Source: Catellatospora tritici (GTDB lineage: Bacteria > Actinomycetota > Actinomycetes > Mycobacteriales > Micromonosporaceae). From it: a DNA stretch of 64,000 bases. Below the pieces are notes generated by a model that saw nothing but the letters and a program-made list of their open reading frames with translations, was not told the origin of the DNA and did not search any database. Shown here one piece after another: positions 32,501 to 39,769 of the stretch (its first letter is position 1; every line of letters starts with the position of its first letter). A program made the position numbers and the translations under genes. Location of the stretch: positions 47,907 to 111,906 of the forward strand of contig NZ_JAHRCY010000025.1 of the NCBI RefSeq assembly GCF_019083965.1, read 5' to 3'.

Positions 32501-33912
32501 TGATGAAGGGGACCGATGGACACCCAGCGCGAGCTGTACTACTACGCGCTCTATCGCACGGCACAGGGCTGGCGGACGGGCGAGTCGCCGGTGGGGATCG
32601 TGGTGGAGACGACGGAACCGGGCCAGGAGTACCGCTACCACGCCATGATGTGGAGCCACCGGAACCGGGGCTGGGACTACGACCCGGCGGGGGCGCGGCG
32701 GATCATGCGGGACGAGACGTACCGGGAGCGACGACTGCCGATCGACCGGGCGCAGGCCGAGGCGGCGACGCCGGGCTTCACGGACGGGGAGCAGCTGCCG
32801 GACGAGGACACGATCCGGTGGTTCTTCCAGTGGCAGGGGAACCCGCCCCGCAACTGACCGCCACCTGGGACCAGGCCGGGCACCTGCTGCCCGGCGACGG
32901 CAGCGGCTATCGCGTACACCCGGATGAGGCCGACCACCTGCGCGTCGTCCCCGAAGCGGTGGTCCGCTGGGCCGCCCGCATCGCCCCACTGGGCATGACC
33001 GAGACCCAGTTCCGGCAGTTCACCGTCACCCTGGCCGAAGCCCTCGCCGCTCGCGGCATCACCGCCGACCATGTCGACGCCCGGCTCAAAGGCTCCTCGG
33101 CGGAGTTCTTCTCCGGCCCGCACAAGGCCATGCCGCACGAGAGCGACCTGGATTTGCGCAAACGAGGTCATCGTCGCGCGGCCGGGAGGCTGCGCTCCTG
33201 GTTCGCCGACCGCCAGCGGCCGCAGCGACGCCCGTTCGACTCCATGTACCGGCTTAGCCTCGACCAGGAACCCAGCGACTACGACCTCCAGCTGTCCAGC
33301 GACGCCATGGCGGTCCGCACCGATCAGATCCGGCGGCTGTTCTTCCCCGACTCGCCGCTCAGCAACGACAAGTACAACTTCCTGAACAAGTCGAGCATCG
33401 AGATGGCCTTCCCCGAGCTCTACCGCTGGGCGCGGACCTGGGAACTGGAACTCGGCCGCGAGGTCGCTCCGGCCGTCTTCGGTTCGGCCGGACCGCCCGA
33501 CAAGTCACCGGGCCAGTCGTCGCACTTCCGCGACACGGACTGGGTCGTCGACCTCGACCCTGGACCCGATTGGTCCGAACGCGCCAGACGCCGGGCCGCC
33601 GCCCACACGCTGCCCGAAGTCGCGGCAGCGGTGCGTCGCCTGCAGGTGGCGGGACCCGATGTCGCGGTCGATCCCGACGAACTCATCCGCGCCGTACGCG
33701 AGAACGACGACGTGGTGGACCTCCTACTCGACTCGCCGATGCTCCGACGGGCGCTGACCGACCAGCCGGACGTGCTGCTGCGCCTGTCCCGGACACCGCA
33801 GGCCGCGGCCGCGCTGCACCACGCCGTGTTCACACGCGACACCCCGACCACCGACACCCTCACCACGATCGCCGACCACCTGCGCGCCGACCTCGACGGG
33901 AGCCACCAGTGA
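29599..33912 (+). CDS. Giant T7SS-type polymorphic toxin ORF (probably two toxin modules fused)
   Basis: Open frame of 1437 codons. Residues about 1-110 carry the WXG100-like leader of ESX-exported toxins (ALEWVVGVDWPEGDEAAMRE). Then hydrophobic/helical 115-330, a low-complexity linker about 350-520, a ParB-like motif near 615 (LDNERLRAARRAGLDRVPV) and a RelA/SpoT-like segment near 770-900 (ERGYGQ, RYGVEATLRTPQGQRF). At codons about 973-1086 this frame reads as Gly/Asp/Arg noise because a different frame encodes the 113-residue gene at 32516. From about 1087 sense returns with a nucleotidyltransferase-like module (GSSAEFFSG, SDLDL, PSDYDLQLSSDAM). Probably originally toxin, immunity gene and orphan toxin. 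Activities inferred. Confidence 0.62.
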   Translation: MPALASPIPHPLTFFDAPDWAYTALEWVVGVDWPEGDEAAMRELADDWHAAGQAMGPLLDDADDAVLAAIAANGGADGEVATAIRGLWAQLGRGGDDAAIGAVTELLGEFGNLLDAGANDVESVKIEFYVELGLLLIELLTLAATATVTLGASMAGAGPAMLGTRFAIHQALKAAAKRLIERGARKGLTNRLKHAVRDRIAQRVRSKVVLEMGEEAVEEAVEESVTSLGTQVYQVSSGNRSGLDGLDLLTSAGYGALGGSVGGLASLGRRHAGSLLGSYTEHSLRGAGGEILAESAIGLVSGQGVSLQSLGMAATSATTGAITGNTHHLANHHLAATHLPDLYGFKLADLHADGLPTPAVAATGAAAGLATFDTSGATCVPHPATDSGATGVPHPVTDSGPPVTAEPPRPHEASDPAGSASSFATADQHTPSAAAWPHEPGTAGDQAPAPTGGDANPTSGEYADGSLPDPQRTTGTVTADAATTNTTAGQHYDAVGWPDSPSPTSGPTQAQPVLAEVMFGDPDGGTRDSLGLGNATTRDLNLDAKSLGQERARINAALPQTVLLPPTELNYTQRAAAVKVDDQTSVALETRYALNRWSGLPIHAVRWGDGSLAALDNERLRAARRAGLDRVPVAVHRPSERLSDWPHEFTAKQLAALAPTVDIRRRPDGSLVVGGSVGEVVHPRGVPPRTWGELALFQAAQQRSLLPTQLYGTSHEPMLLPPPPSQRRPLGRRVQAALRNLIRGAETTAPVVEADLRGLGLTTSGQPHVMSYETLAATFLDENDRFHQDLGTFVANHGDRVLRLTVELPDGDGYPAGVESSLAGMLERGYGQVGPIRNLWADGNQRYGVEATLRTPQGQRFQVRFTTAAALEADRRTEGLHEVLWRDDERPARRVHALLQIMAVNRELGLDTTLPQVPTGWPSPQGTGLGSWIVDNRADWADYQAWLDYHGRSFSDVVAEFGLTTADLMKGTDGHPARAVLLRALSHGTGLADGRVAGGDRGGDDGTGPGVPLPRHDVEPPEPGLGLRPGGGAADHAGRDVPGATTADRPGAGRGGDAGLHGRGAAAGRGHDPVVLPVAGEPAPQLTATWDQAGHLLPGDGSGYRVHPDEADHLRVVPEAVVRWAARIAPLGMTETQFRQFTVTLAEALAARGITADHVDARLKGSSAEFFSGPHKAMPHESDLDLRKRGHRRAAGRLRSWFADRQRPQRRPFDSMYRLSLDQEPSDYDLQLSSDAMAVRTDQIRRLFFPDSPLSNDKYNFLNKSSIEMAFPELYRWARTWELELGREVAPAVFGSAGPPDKSPGQSSHFRDTDWVVDLDPGPDWSERARRRAAAHTLPEVAAAVRRLQVAGPDVAVDPDELIRAVRENDDVVDLLLDSPMLRRALTDQPDVLLRLSRTPQAAAALHHAVFTRDTPTTDTLTTIADHLRADLDGSHQ
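30721..30792 (+). repeat. 36-bp tandem repeat in toxin linker
   Basis: Two copies (30721-30756, 30757-30792) encode SGAT-VPHP-TD twice, differing at a few bases. It lies in the flexible linker between the delivery part and the toxin domains. Confidence 0.75.
32516..32857 (+). CDS. Immunity-like protein nested in the toxin ORF
   Basis: A 113-residue acidic protein in the +1 frame relative to the surrounding ORF. The sequence looks genuine (YYYALYRTAQGWRTGESPVG, GQEYRYHAMMWSHRNRG, a final RWFFQWQGN), while the enclosing frame is compositional noise here. aaggggacc provides a ribosome site, and TGATGA lies 12 bases before the ATG in the same frame, where a normal toxin stop would be expected. 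Most likely the antidote of the preceding toxin module; family not recognised. Confidence 0.75.
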   Translation: MDTQRELYYYALYRTAQGWRTGESPVGIVVETTEPGQEYRYHAMMWSHRNRGWDYDPAGARRIMRDETYRERRLPIDRAQAEAATPGFTDGEQLPDEDTIRWFFQWQGNPPRN

Positions 33913-34679
33913 CCATCCAGACCTCGTTCCCACCCTGCGGACCAGCCGAGATGCTGGCCCGGCTGCGGGCGGTGACCATCCACCTGCGAGGCACCCTCAC
34001 CGCGCAGACGCTTGCCGAACTGTGCCGACCGCTGTCGTTGCGGCCCGTCGCCGACCCACAGGACGGCAGCGTCGAACTGCTCGCCTCGCGCGAGCTGCCC
34101 GTCGCGGACTGCCGGGGGCGGCTTGAGCTGCTACGCGGCACCGCCGACGGGCGGTGGGCGGTCGAGCTGCGCGTCGACCGGCTGCGGGTCAGCGCGGCCG
34201 AACCGCCGCTGGTCGACGACGAGACCGTACGGCAGCACATGCACGAGCTGACCCAGGCCGTGATCCTGGTGTGCGAGCACTTCGGACTGGCGCTGGCCGA
34301 CATGGGAGTACGGCCCGACGCGCCGATCGCCGACAGCGCCACCGAGCCACAGCCCCGGCGGTGGTTGCTGCGGTTCCGGCATGTGATGACGCCGGCGGCG
34401 CTGGAGACGTTGCGAGGGCGCATGGGGATGCTGCCGTACGGGGAACTCGGGGCGCCGCAGGACGTGATGTTCGGGGATGTGTTGACGGCCGTGGGCGGGG
34501 AGGGGGTGGTGGTGGATCTGACGCGTACGCCGGGGACGGACTGGTGGTGTCTGGGGGTGGCGATGTTCTCGGCCCGGGACGTGGCGGAGCTGGGCAAGGC
34601 GGTGGCGCCGATGGTGGAGCAGGGGAAGCTGGCCATCATGGAGATCGGGTCCAGTGTGGACGCGTACGAGACCCGGTGA
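33909..34679 (+). CDS. Protein of unknown function, possible second immunity protein
   Basis: A 256-residue protein from the GTG that overlaps the toxin stop (GTGA). It is soluble, mixed alpha/beta, with no signal or membrane segment: an N-terminal half with AVTIHLRGTLTAQTLAEL and a C-terminal half with RWLLRFRHVMTPAALE and VVDLTRTPGTDWWCLGVAMF. I do not recognise a family. Tight coupling directly behind the nucleotidyltransferase-like toxin module makes it the natural immunity candidate for it. Confidence 0.7.
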   Translation: MTIQTSFPPCGPAEMLARLRAVTIHLRGTLTAQTLAELCRPLSLRPVADPQDGSVELLASRELPVADCRGRLELLRGTADGRWAVELRVDRLRVSAAEPPLVDDETVRQHMHELTQAVILVCEHFGLALADMGVRPDAPIADSATEPQPRRWLLRFRHVMTPAALETLRGRMGMLPYGELGAPQDVMFGDVLTAVGGEGVVVDLTRTPGTDWWCLGVAMFSARDVAELGKAVAPMVEQGKLAIMEIGSSVDAYETR

Positions 34680-34775
34680 GCAGGAGAATGACTGTACTGA
34701 GAGTGGCCGATCAGTTACTCTGCCCGATGGCCGGGGACAGTTTGTCGTACAGAACATCCGCAGGGGGAGGCGTCG

Positions 34776-35195
34776 ATGTCTGAGAAACCGTTGCGACAGC
34801 AGGTCAAAGTCGACCTGGTGGGCCTGAAAGAGGTCGCAACTGCTGTGCGCGACCAGACCGCGAAGGAACTATCGCCAGGTCTAGAGCGATGCAACAAGCT
34901 CATGCAGCATGGCGTGCGGTTCGGATTGCGGTCGCCCAGCGGTCCTGGATACGCCGCCCGCCACGCCTTCGCCGCCACGCTGACAACTCACTTTCACAAC
35001 GGTGAGGCTCACCTGCAGACAGCCGCCGCGTTGTCATTGGCGATCGACAACATTCTCACTCACTACGCAGATGCCGACCACGTCGCCGCCGCGAAGCTTG
35101 AGACTGTCGACGCACTGCTAGCGCAAGCCGCAGCGCTGGTCAGGCCATCATCCCAGCCAAGCCAGAACCCCTACGGCAGGGGTGACCAGGAATGA
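34776..35195 (+). CDS. ESX/T7SS-associated small protein with YxxxD signal
   Basis: A 139-residue, mainly helical protein: long N-terminal helix (VDLVGLKEVATAVRDQTAKE), a central region with RSPSGPGYAARHAF, and a C-terminal helix ending in ILTHYADADHVAAAKL. YADAD fits the YxxxD/E export signal of type VII substrates. No WXG is present, so it belongs to the wider ESX-associated helical proteins. Strong gggggagg ribosome site. It overlaps the next gene by 4 bases (ATGA). Codon use is less GC-biased than in flanking genes. Confidence 0.72.
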   Translation: MSEKPLRQQVKVDLVGLKEVATAVRDQTAKELSPGLERCNKLMQHGVRFGLRSPSGPGYAARHAFAATLTTHFHNGEAHLQTAAALSLAIDNILTHYADADHVAAAKLETVDALLAQAAALVRPSSQPSQNPYGRGDQE

Positions 35196-36400
35196 TCCAA
35201 GCCAAAAAGCTCATGCGCCCGTTGCCGCAAGGCCTGCCACCTCAACCCATTTGGCCGTACCGGGACGTTGAGTGGAACTCCTATGACGTGCCACGCATGT
35301 GGGACATGGTGCACGGTGAGGACGACCCACTGGGGTGGGAACAGATTCAGGGATTCCGCCAGCTGAGCGAATTGATTGACAGCCATGTTGCAGCGCTTGA
35401 GAGACAGCGGGAGCAACTTTGGAACGCCTGGCCGCCAGAAAGCACACCCGCGGCAGGCGTGCTTCTCCGAGCCGTTGAGAAGCACATCAATGCCCTGAAA
35501 TCAGATTCCTTGGCCGCTGGAACGACCTCTCACGGCCTGAGCGGCATCATGACCAGCCTCGCTGGGGCCAAGAAGCAGATGAGGCCCTTGGCCGAGGAAT
35601 GGTTCAGCCACACCAGCTACCGCACGCGGCCTGGACCGTGGTGGAACCACATCGCCGAGCGCCTCAACAACGAGGCGCGGGCGATCATGGCTCAGAGTGA
35701 TGCCGATGTCAACGCTTACCGCTCAAGAATCATCCTGCCCGTAGCGGTCATTCCACCCGCGTATTCGAAAACTGAAGCCATCAAAGACGGTTCTACGGAC
35801 GATGAACAGACACGCTCGGGAGTCGGCGGCCGGTTCACCCCAAACCGTCCGGTGCCTCCTGTACCAGGCTACCCACCGATTGTCGGATCCGGTCCAGACT
35901 TGGAAGGCTTGCCGACGGAGATCCCGCTGAGACCAGGGCAGCCTATCTCGATGCTGCCCATCATGCCCGGAAACCCATACGTACCGGGCGGTGGCGCCTA
36001 CATCCTCCCCGGTCCGGGTGTTGGCGCTGGCGGATATATAGTCCCGATGCCCACTCAGGCTGGCAGTGCTACAGGTTACGGGGCCGCCGCATTGGGCGCC
36101 CGAAACGCGTCTGGGAACAGCATGATGCCGATGCCTATCCCCGGAGGGGCCGGTGCTGGCGCCCGTGGCGCAGGTGGCAACGGTCACTACCGGCGGCAAG
36201 CAGACACTATCTGGCCGGTGCGCCAAGGCGTCCCTCCGATCATCGCACCCGACGCAGCGTCACCTTCAGAAGCCATCGACAGAGAGACCACCGAAGCTTT
36301 CCAACAGTGGTATACCGAACTCGCTATGCCATGGCGGCTGGACGGCGAGGACGGCCCCGCACCGACCGTCACTATCAGACGAGGGGTAGATGTGAATTGA
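35192..36400 (+). CDS. PPE-like T7SS-associated protein with Pro/Gly-rich tail
   Basis: A 402-residue protein. Residues about 45-180 are helical (QIQGFRQLSELIDSHVAALERQ) with REQLWNAWPPE giving a W-x-x-W-P turn like those of WXG/PPE proteins. The C-terminal half is low-complexity Pro/Gly/Met (PGNPYVPGGGAYILPGPGVG), as in wall-exposed PPE-like tails. No signal peptide. It lies between the YxxxD protein and a mycosin, which suggests a substrate that the mycosin processes or helps export. Not assigned to a named family. Confidence 0.7.
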   Translation: MIQAKKLMRPLPQGLPPQPIWPYRDVEWNSYDVPRMWDMVHGEDDPLGWEQIQGFRQLSELIDSHVAALERQREQLWNAWPPESTPAAGVLLRAVEKHINALKSDSLAAGTTSHGLSGIMTSLAGAKKQMRPLAEEWFSHTSYRTRPGPWWNHIAERLNNEARAIMAQSDADVNAYRSRIILPVAVIPPAYSKTEAIKDGSTDDEQTRSGVGGRFTPNRPVPPVPGYPPIVGSGPDLEGLPTEIPLRPGQPISMLPIMPGNPYVPGGGAYILPGPGVGAGGYIVPMPTQAGSATGYGAAALGARNASGNSMMPMPIPGGAGAGARGAGGNGHYRRQADTIWPVRQGVPPIIAPDAASPSEAIDRETTEAFQQWYTELAMPWRLDGEDGPAPTVTIRRGVDVN

Positions 36401-37509
36401 CGAGACAACTCCAGCGGATATTTGTGTTGGCGCTCGCATTGGCAATTGTCGGCGGCAACGCAGCCAGCGGTCTAGCGGCACAGGCAGCCGATGAAGTCGC
36501 TGACGGTCAGTGGTTTCATAACTACCTGCACACGACTGAAGCACATCGGACGACCGACGGCACTGGTGTACTGGTCGCCGTACTTGACACTGGCGTTGCC
36601 CATCACCCTGATATAGACGCGTCCATGGTGCCGGGGTTCGATATCACCGGTGTCGGCAGTCCCGACGGCCGGACGGACACAGACGGACATGGCACATCAA
36701 TGGCCGGCCTCATCGCAGCCAACGGGCGGGTGCATGGCATCGCACCAGGCGCAAAGGTCATGTCGGTCCGAGTTCAGGAAAGCGGAGAGGGTGGCCTTAC
36801 AGGACGAGGGTCGTTAGAAGCTGGCATCCGGTGGGCGGTCGAGCACCATGCCAGTGTCATCTCGATCTCACTTGGAGGCGAGTTCACCATCACGGTCCGA
36901 AATGCACTCGTGATGGCGGCAGAAGCAGATGTCGTCGTCGTCGCTGCGGCTGGAAACACGCCCGAAGCCGGTCAGGTGGAGTATCCAGCCTCACAGCCTG
37001 GCGTTATCGCAGTGGGTGGAGTCGATCGTAACGGTAACCATTCCAAAATATCGGTGAACGGCAAGGAACTTGTCATCGCAGCACCCAGTGACGACATCTC
37101 ATCCACGTATCTCGCCGGGAAATGGGGACATGGAAGCGGCACCTCCAACTCGACTGCAATTGTCGCAGGAGCTGCGGCCTTGATCCGGTCCAAGTATCCC
37201 GACATGTCCGCCACCGAGGTCATCCACCGGCTCACGGCCACCGCCACCGACAAGGGCCCCAAAGGGCGGGATGACCAGTACGGCTATGGCGTGATCAACC
37301 TCGTAGCCGCCCTCACCGCCAACGTCCCCCCGCTCACCCCATCAGCAGCCCCGAGCGCCGCCGCCCCTTCCACCCCGCCAACCACGAATGCCGAGGCCCC
37401 CGCGGACAAACCGCTGAACCTCGGCATCCTGCTCGCAGGTCTGGCAGGCCTACTAGTCCTCGTAGCCCTCATCGCCGGTGCCGTCGTCATCGCCGGCCGC
37501 CGCAGCTGA
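36397..37509 (+). CDS. Mycosin-type S8 serine protease
   Basis: A 370-residue subtilisin-like mycosin. N-terminal signal helix (about 8-30), catalytic Asp64 (AVLDTGVAHHPDID), His98 (DTDGHGTSMAGLIA), oxyanion Asn187 (AAAGN) and Ser250 (GSGTSNSTAIVAGAA), then a Pro-rich segment and C-terminal transmembrane helix (about 342-366). Mycosins sit on the outer face of the membrane in ESX systems. The TTG start overlaps the previous stop (TTGA). No eccB/C/D/E gene is present. Base composition is lower in GC until about residue 300. The 3' end overlaps the convergent rluB gene by 57 bases. Confidence 0.88.
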   Translation: MTRQLQRIFVLALALAIVGGNAASGLAAQAADEVADGQWFHNYLHTTEAHRTTDGTGVLVAVLDTGVAHHPDIDASMVPGFDITGVGSPDGRTDTDGHGTSMAGLIAANGRVHGIAPGAKVMSVRVQESGEGGLTGRGSLEAGIRWAVEHHASVISISLGGEFTITVRNALVMAAEADVVVVAAAGNTPEAGQVEYPASQPGVIAVGGVDRNGNHSKISVNGKELVIAAPSDDISSTYLAGKWGHGSGTSNSTAIVAGAAALIRSKYPDMSATEVIHRLTATATDKGPKGRDDQYGYGVINLVAALTANVPPLTPSAAPSAAAPSTPPTTNAEAPADKPLNLGILLAGLAGLLVLVALIAGAVVIAGRRS

Positions 37510-38259
37510 AGCCCCGCGCTTCCGATCGACGAGCTTGAACAGGGCCGCCGTCTCCCCGGCATTGAGCCGACGATGGCGGCCCGCCCGCAGGTCCCCCAGC
37601 TTGATCGGCCCGATCGCCGTACGCACCAGCCGCTGCACCGGGAATCCGACCGCGTCGAACATCCGCCGTACGATCCGGTTACGCCCCTCATGCAGCGTCA
37701 CCTCGACCAGCGCCAGCTTGTCGATCGCCTGCACCAGCTTGAACGCGTCGAGCCGGGCGGGCCCGTCCGACAGCTGAACACCGGCGAGCAGGTCCCGTCC
37801 GACCGCCCTCGGCAGCGGTCCGACCAGCTCCACCAGGTAGGTCTTCGGCACCTCGTACGACGGGTGCATCAGCTTGTGCGCCAGCCCTCCGTCGTTGGTG
37901 AGCAGCAGCAGCCCTTCACTGTCGGCATCGAGCCGCCCCACGTGGTACACGCGGGTGGTCAGATTGCCGAGGTAGTCCGCGACCGCCTCGCGGCCCTTGT
38001 CGTCGGCCATCGTCGACACGACGCCGCGCGGCTTGTTCATCGCGAGGTACACCAGGCGGCTGTCGGTGACTATGCGCTGCCCGTCGACGTGGATGACATC
38101 GTTGACCGGGTCGGCCTTGTCGCCCAGCTTGGCGACCTTGCCGTTGACGGTGACGCGCCGTGCGGCGATCAGCTCCTCGCTGGCCCGCCGCGATCCGACA
38201 CCGGCGGCGGCCATCACCTTCTGCAGGCGATCCAGGCCCTCGGTGTCAGCGCTGCTCAT
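37453..38259 (-). CDS. rluB: Ribosomal large-subunit pseudouridine synthase (RsuA/RluB family)
   Basis: A 268-residue enzyme with an S4 RNA-binding domain (LQKVMAAAGVGSRRASEELI) and a pseudouridine synthase domain with catalytic GRLDADSEGLLLLTNDG. It modifies a uridine in 23S rRNA. The start overlaps the scpB end by 14 bases as in the conserved actinobacterial scpA-scpB-rluB operon. The acidic, Gly-rich C-terminus (GDDDGTGDEGYED) falls within the overlap with the mycosin gene. Confidence 0.93.
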   Translation of the reverse strand: MSSADTEGLDRLQKVMAAAGVGSRRASEELIAARRVTVNGKVAKLGDKADPVNDVIHVDGQRIVTDSRLVYLAMNKPRGVVSTMADDKGREAVADYLGNLTTRVYHVGRLDADSEGLLLLTNDGGLAHKLMHPSYEVPKTYLVELVGPLPRAVGRDLLAGVQLSDGPARLDAFKLVQAIDKLALVEVTLHEGRNRIVRRMFDAVGFPVQRLVRTAIGPIKLGDLRAGRHRRLNAGETAALFKLVDRKRGASAAAAGDDDGTGDEGYED

Positions 38260-39769
38260 CGGCGATCTCCTCAACGTTGTCTGGCAGGAATGGTGCCAGT
38301 GGCGGAAGCTGGTCGACCGAGTCGAGGCCGAGCTTCTCCAGGAACAGGGTGGTGGTGCGGTAAAGGTAGGCGCCCGACTCGGGTTCGGTGCCGCACTCTT
38401 CGATCATCCCTCGGGTGACCAGGGTGCGGACGACACCGTCGCAGTTCACGCCACGGATCGCCGAGATCCGTGAGCGGGTGACCGGCTGCTTGTACGCGAT
38501 CACCGCCAGCGTCTCCAGCGACGCCTGCGTGAGCCGCAGCTGCTGCCCGTCGAGCACGAACCGCTCGACATACGGCGCGTAGTCGGCGCGCGTGTAGAGC
38601 CGCCAGCCACCGGCCGCACGGCGAAGATCAAAACCCCGGTTCTGCCGGGTGTACGCGGCGGACAGCTCGATCAGCGTCGCCGCGATCTCCTCCGCGGGCA
38701 TGTCGAGCACCTGCGCCAGCGTCAGCTCGCTCACCGGCTCGTCGACCACCAACATGATCGCCTCCAGGGCCGGTACCAGGTCCAGCGGCGACAGCCCAGG
38801 CGCCGCCACTCCCAGCTGCGCGGATGCGGCCGCCACCGGCGATGCGGCGACTGGCCCGGCACCACCGGTCGACGCCCCGCCGAAGATCTCGGCATCGAAG
38901 GTCGCGCTGTCGACGGTCTCGACCCCGACCGTCCCGGCCGGGGATTCCAGCGCACCGGACGGATCGGCATCGGGAACATCGGCGCTGGAGACGTCACGGA
39001 CAGGAAGGTCGCCGCCCGAGACGGCATGTCCGGACGGCGCGGAGAGGTCATCACCGAAGAGGTCGCTGCCAGGGACGTCGCCGATCGGCGGATCGGCGGC
39101 TGCGACATCGGCCTCGACGGCCTGCGCCGCATCCGCCACGGGCTCGAAGTCCTGCTCTAAGACCCGCTCCTGCTCGGAGACCGTCGCCTCGGCCTCGTCG
39201 GCCCGCTGCCGGGGGACGAAGACATCCGTCTCGCCGGTGACCGCTTCGACGAGATCATCGTCTCCGGTCACCACCTCGCAGCCAGCCTCCGCCGCCGACA
39301 CGAACTCGCGATCATCGTCCAGCTCAGCCGCCAGGCCCTCCGGCCGAACCGGATCGGCCGGATCCGGATGATCGGCGTCGGTGGTCACAACCTCGACCTC
39401 AGCCGAAGAAGCTGCCCCAAAAGCGCCATCAAGCAGCGGCGGGGCCATCGAGGCGTCCTCGGCGACAGCCGGAAGATCGGCTTCCGAGGCCACTTCCTCG
39501 GCCTGCGGCCCACTTTCTGACCTCAAGCCGTGATCATGGTCCGCCGCAGCCGGCTCACGCCCGTCAGCCGCCGCGTCGCCATCAACCGCGGCGTCGCCGC
39601 CAGCCACGTCGCGGTCGCCTGGCGCGGCGCGGTCGCCCGCCGCGTCGCCGTCAGCCGCCGCGTCGCCGGGGCGGTCGGAGGAGTCGTCGGGGGCACCCTC
39701 CGGCGTGGGCCGGGCCCACGGCGGCACCCACGCCGCTGCCTGCTGCTGCAGCGATTCCTGGTCACTCAT
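38246..39769 (-). CDS. scpB: Condensin-associated protein ScpB with long acidic N-terminus
   Basis: A 507-residue protein whose last 185 residues are a normal ScpB: two winged helices (LVPALEAIMLVVDEPVSELTLAQVL, LRLTQASLETLAVIAYKQPVTRSRI, GMIEECG). It bridges SMC heads with ScpA in chromosome segregation. The first 320 residues are Asp/Ala/Glu-rich and disordered (DAAADGDAAG repeats). The start at the ATG at 39769 overlaps scpA by 8 bases, which supports the extension being translated. Confidence 0.92.
   Translation of the reverse strand: MSDQESLQQQAAAWVPPWARPTPEGAPDDSSDRPGDAAADGDAAGDRAAPGDRDVAGGDAAVDGDAAADGREPAAADHDHGLRSESGPQAEEVASEADLPAVAEDASMAPPLLDGAFGAASSAEVEVVTTDADHPDPADPVRPEGLAAELDDDREFVSAAEAGCEVVTGDDDLVEAVTGETDVFVPRQRADEAEATVSEQERVLEQDFEPVADAAQAVEADVAAADPPIGDVPGSDLFGDDLSAPSGHAVSGGDLPVRDVSSADVPDADPSGALESPAGTVGVETVDSATFDAEIFGGASTGGAGPVAASPVAAASAQLGVAAPGLSPLDLVPALEAIMLVVDEPVSELTLAQVLDMPAEEIAATLIELSAAYTRQNRGFDLRRAAGGWRLYTRADYAPYVERFVLDGQQLRLTQASLETLAVIAYKQPVTRSRISAIRGVNCDGVVRTLVTRGMIEECGTEPESGAYLYRTTTLFLEKLGLDSVDQLPPLAPFLPDNVEEIADEQR

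Noticed and set aside
32048..32503. Second-frame ORF before the nested immunity gene
   Set aside because: Its translation is Arg/Ser/Pro-rich noise while the toxin frame here reads as normal protein. Only its stop (TGATGA) is of interest as a displaced toxin end.
25324..37452. Prophage or integrative element
   Set aside because: No integrase, transposase, phage structural gene, tRNA or flanking direct repeat was seen; it is described only as an accessory island.
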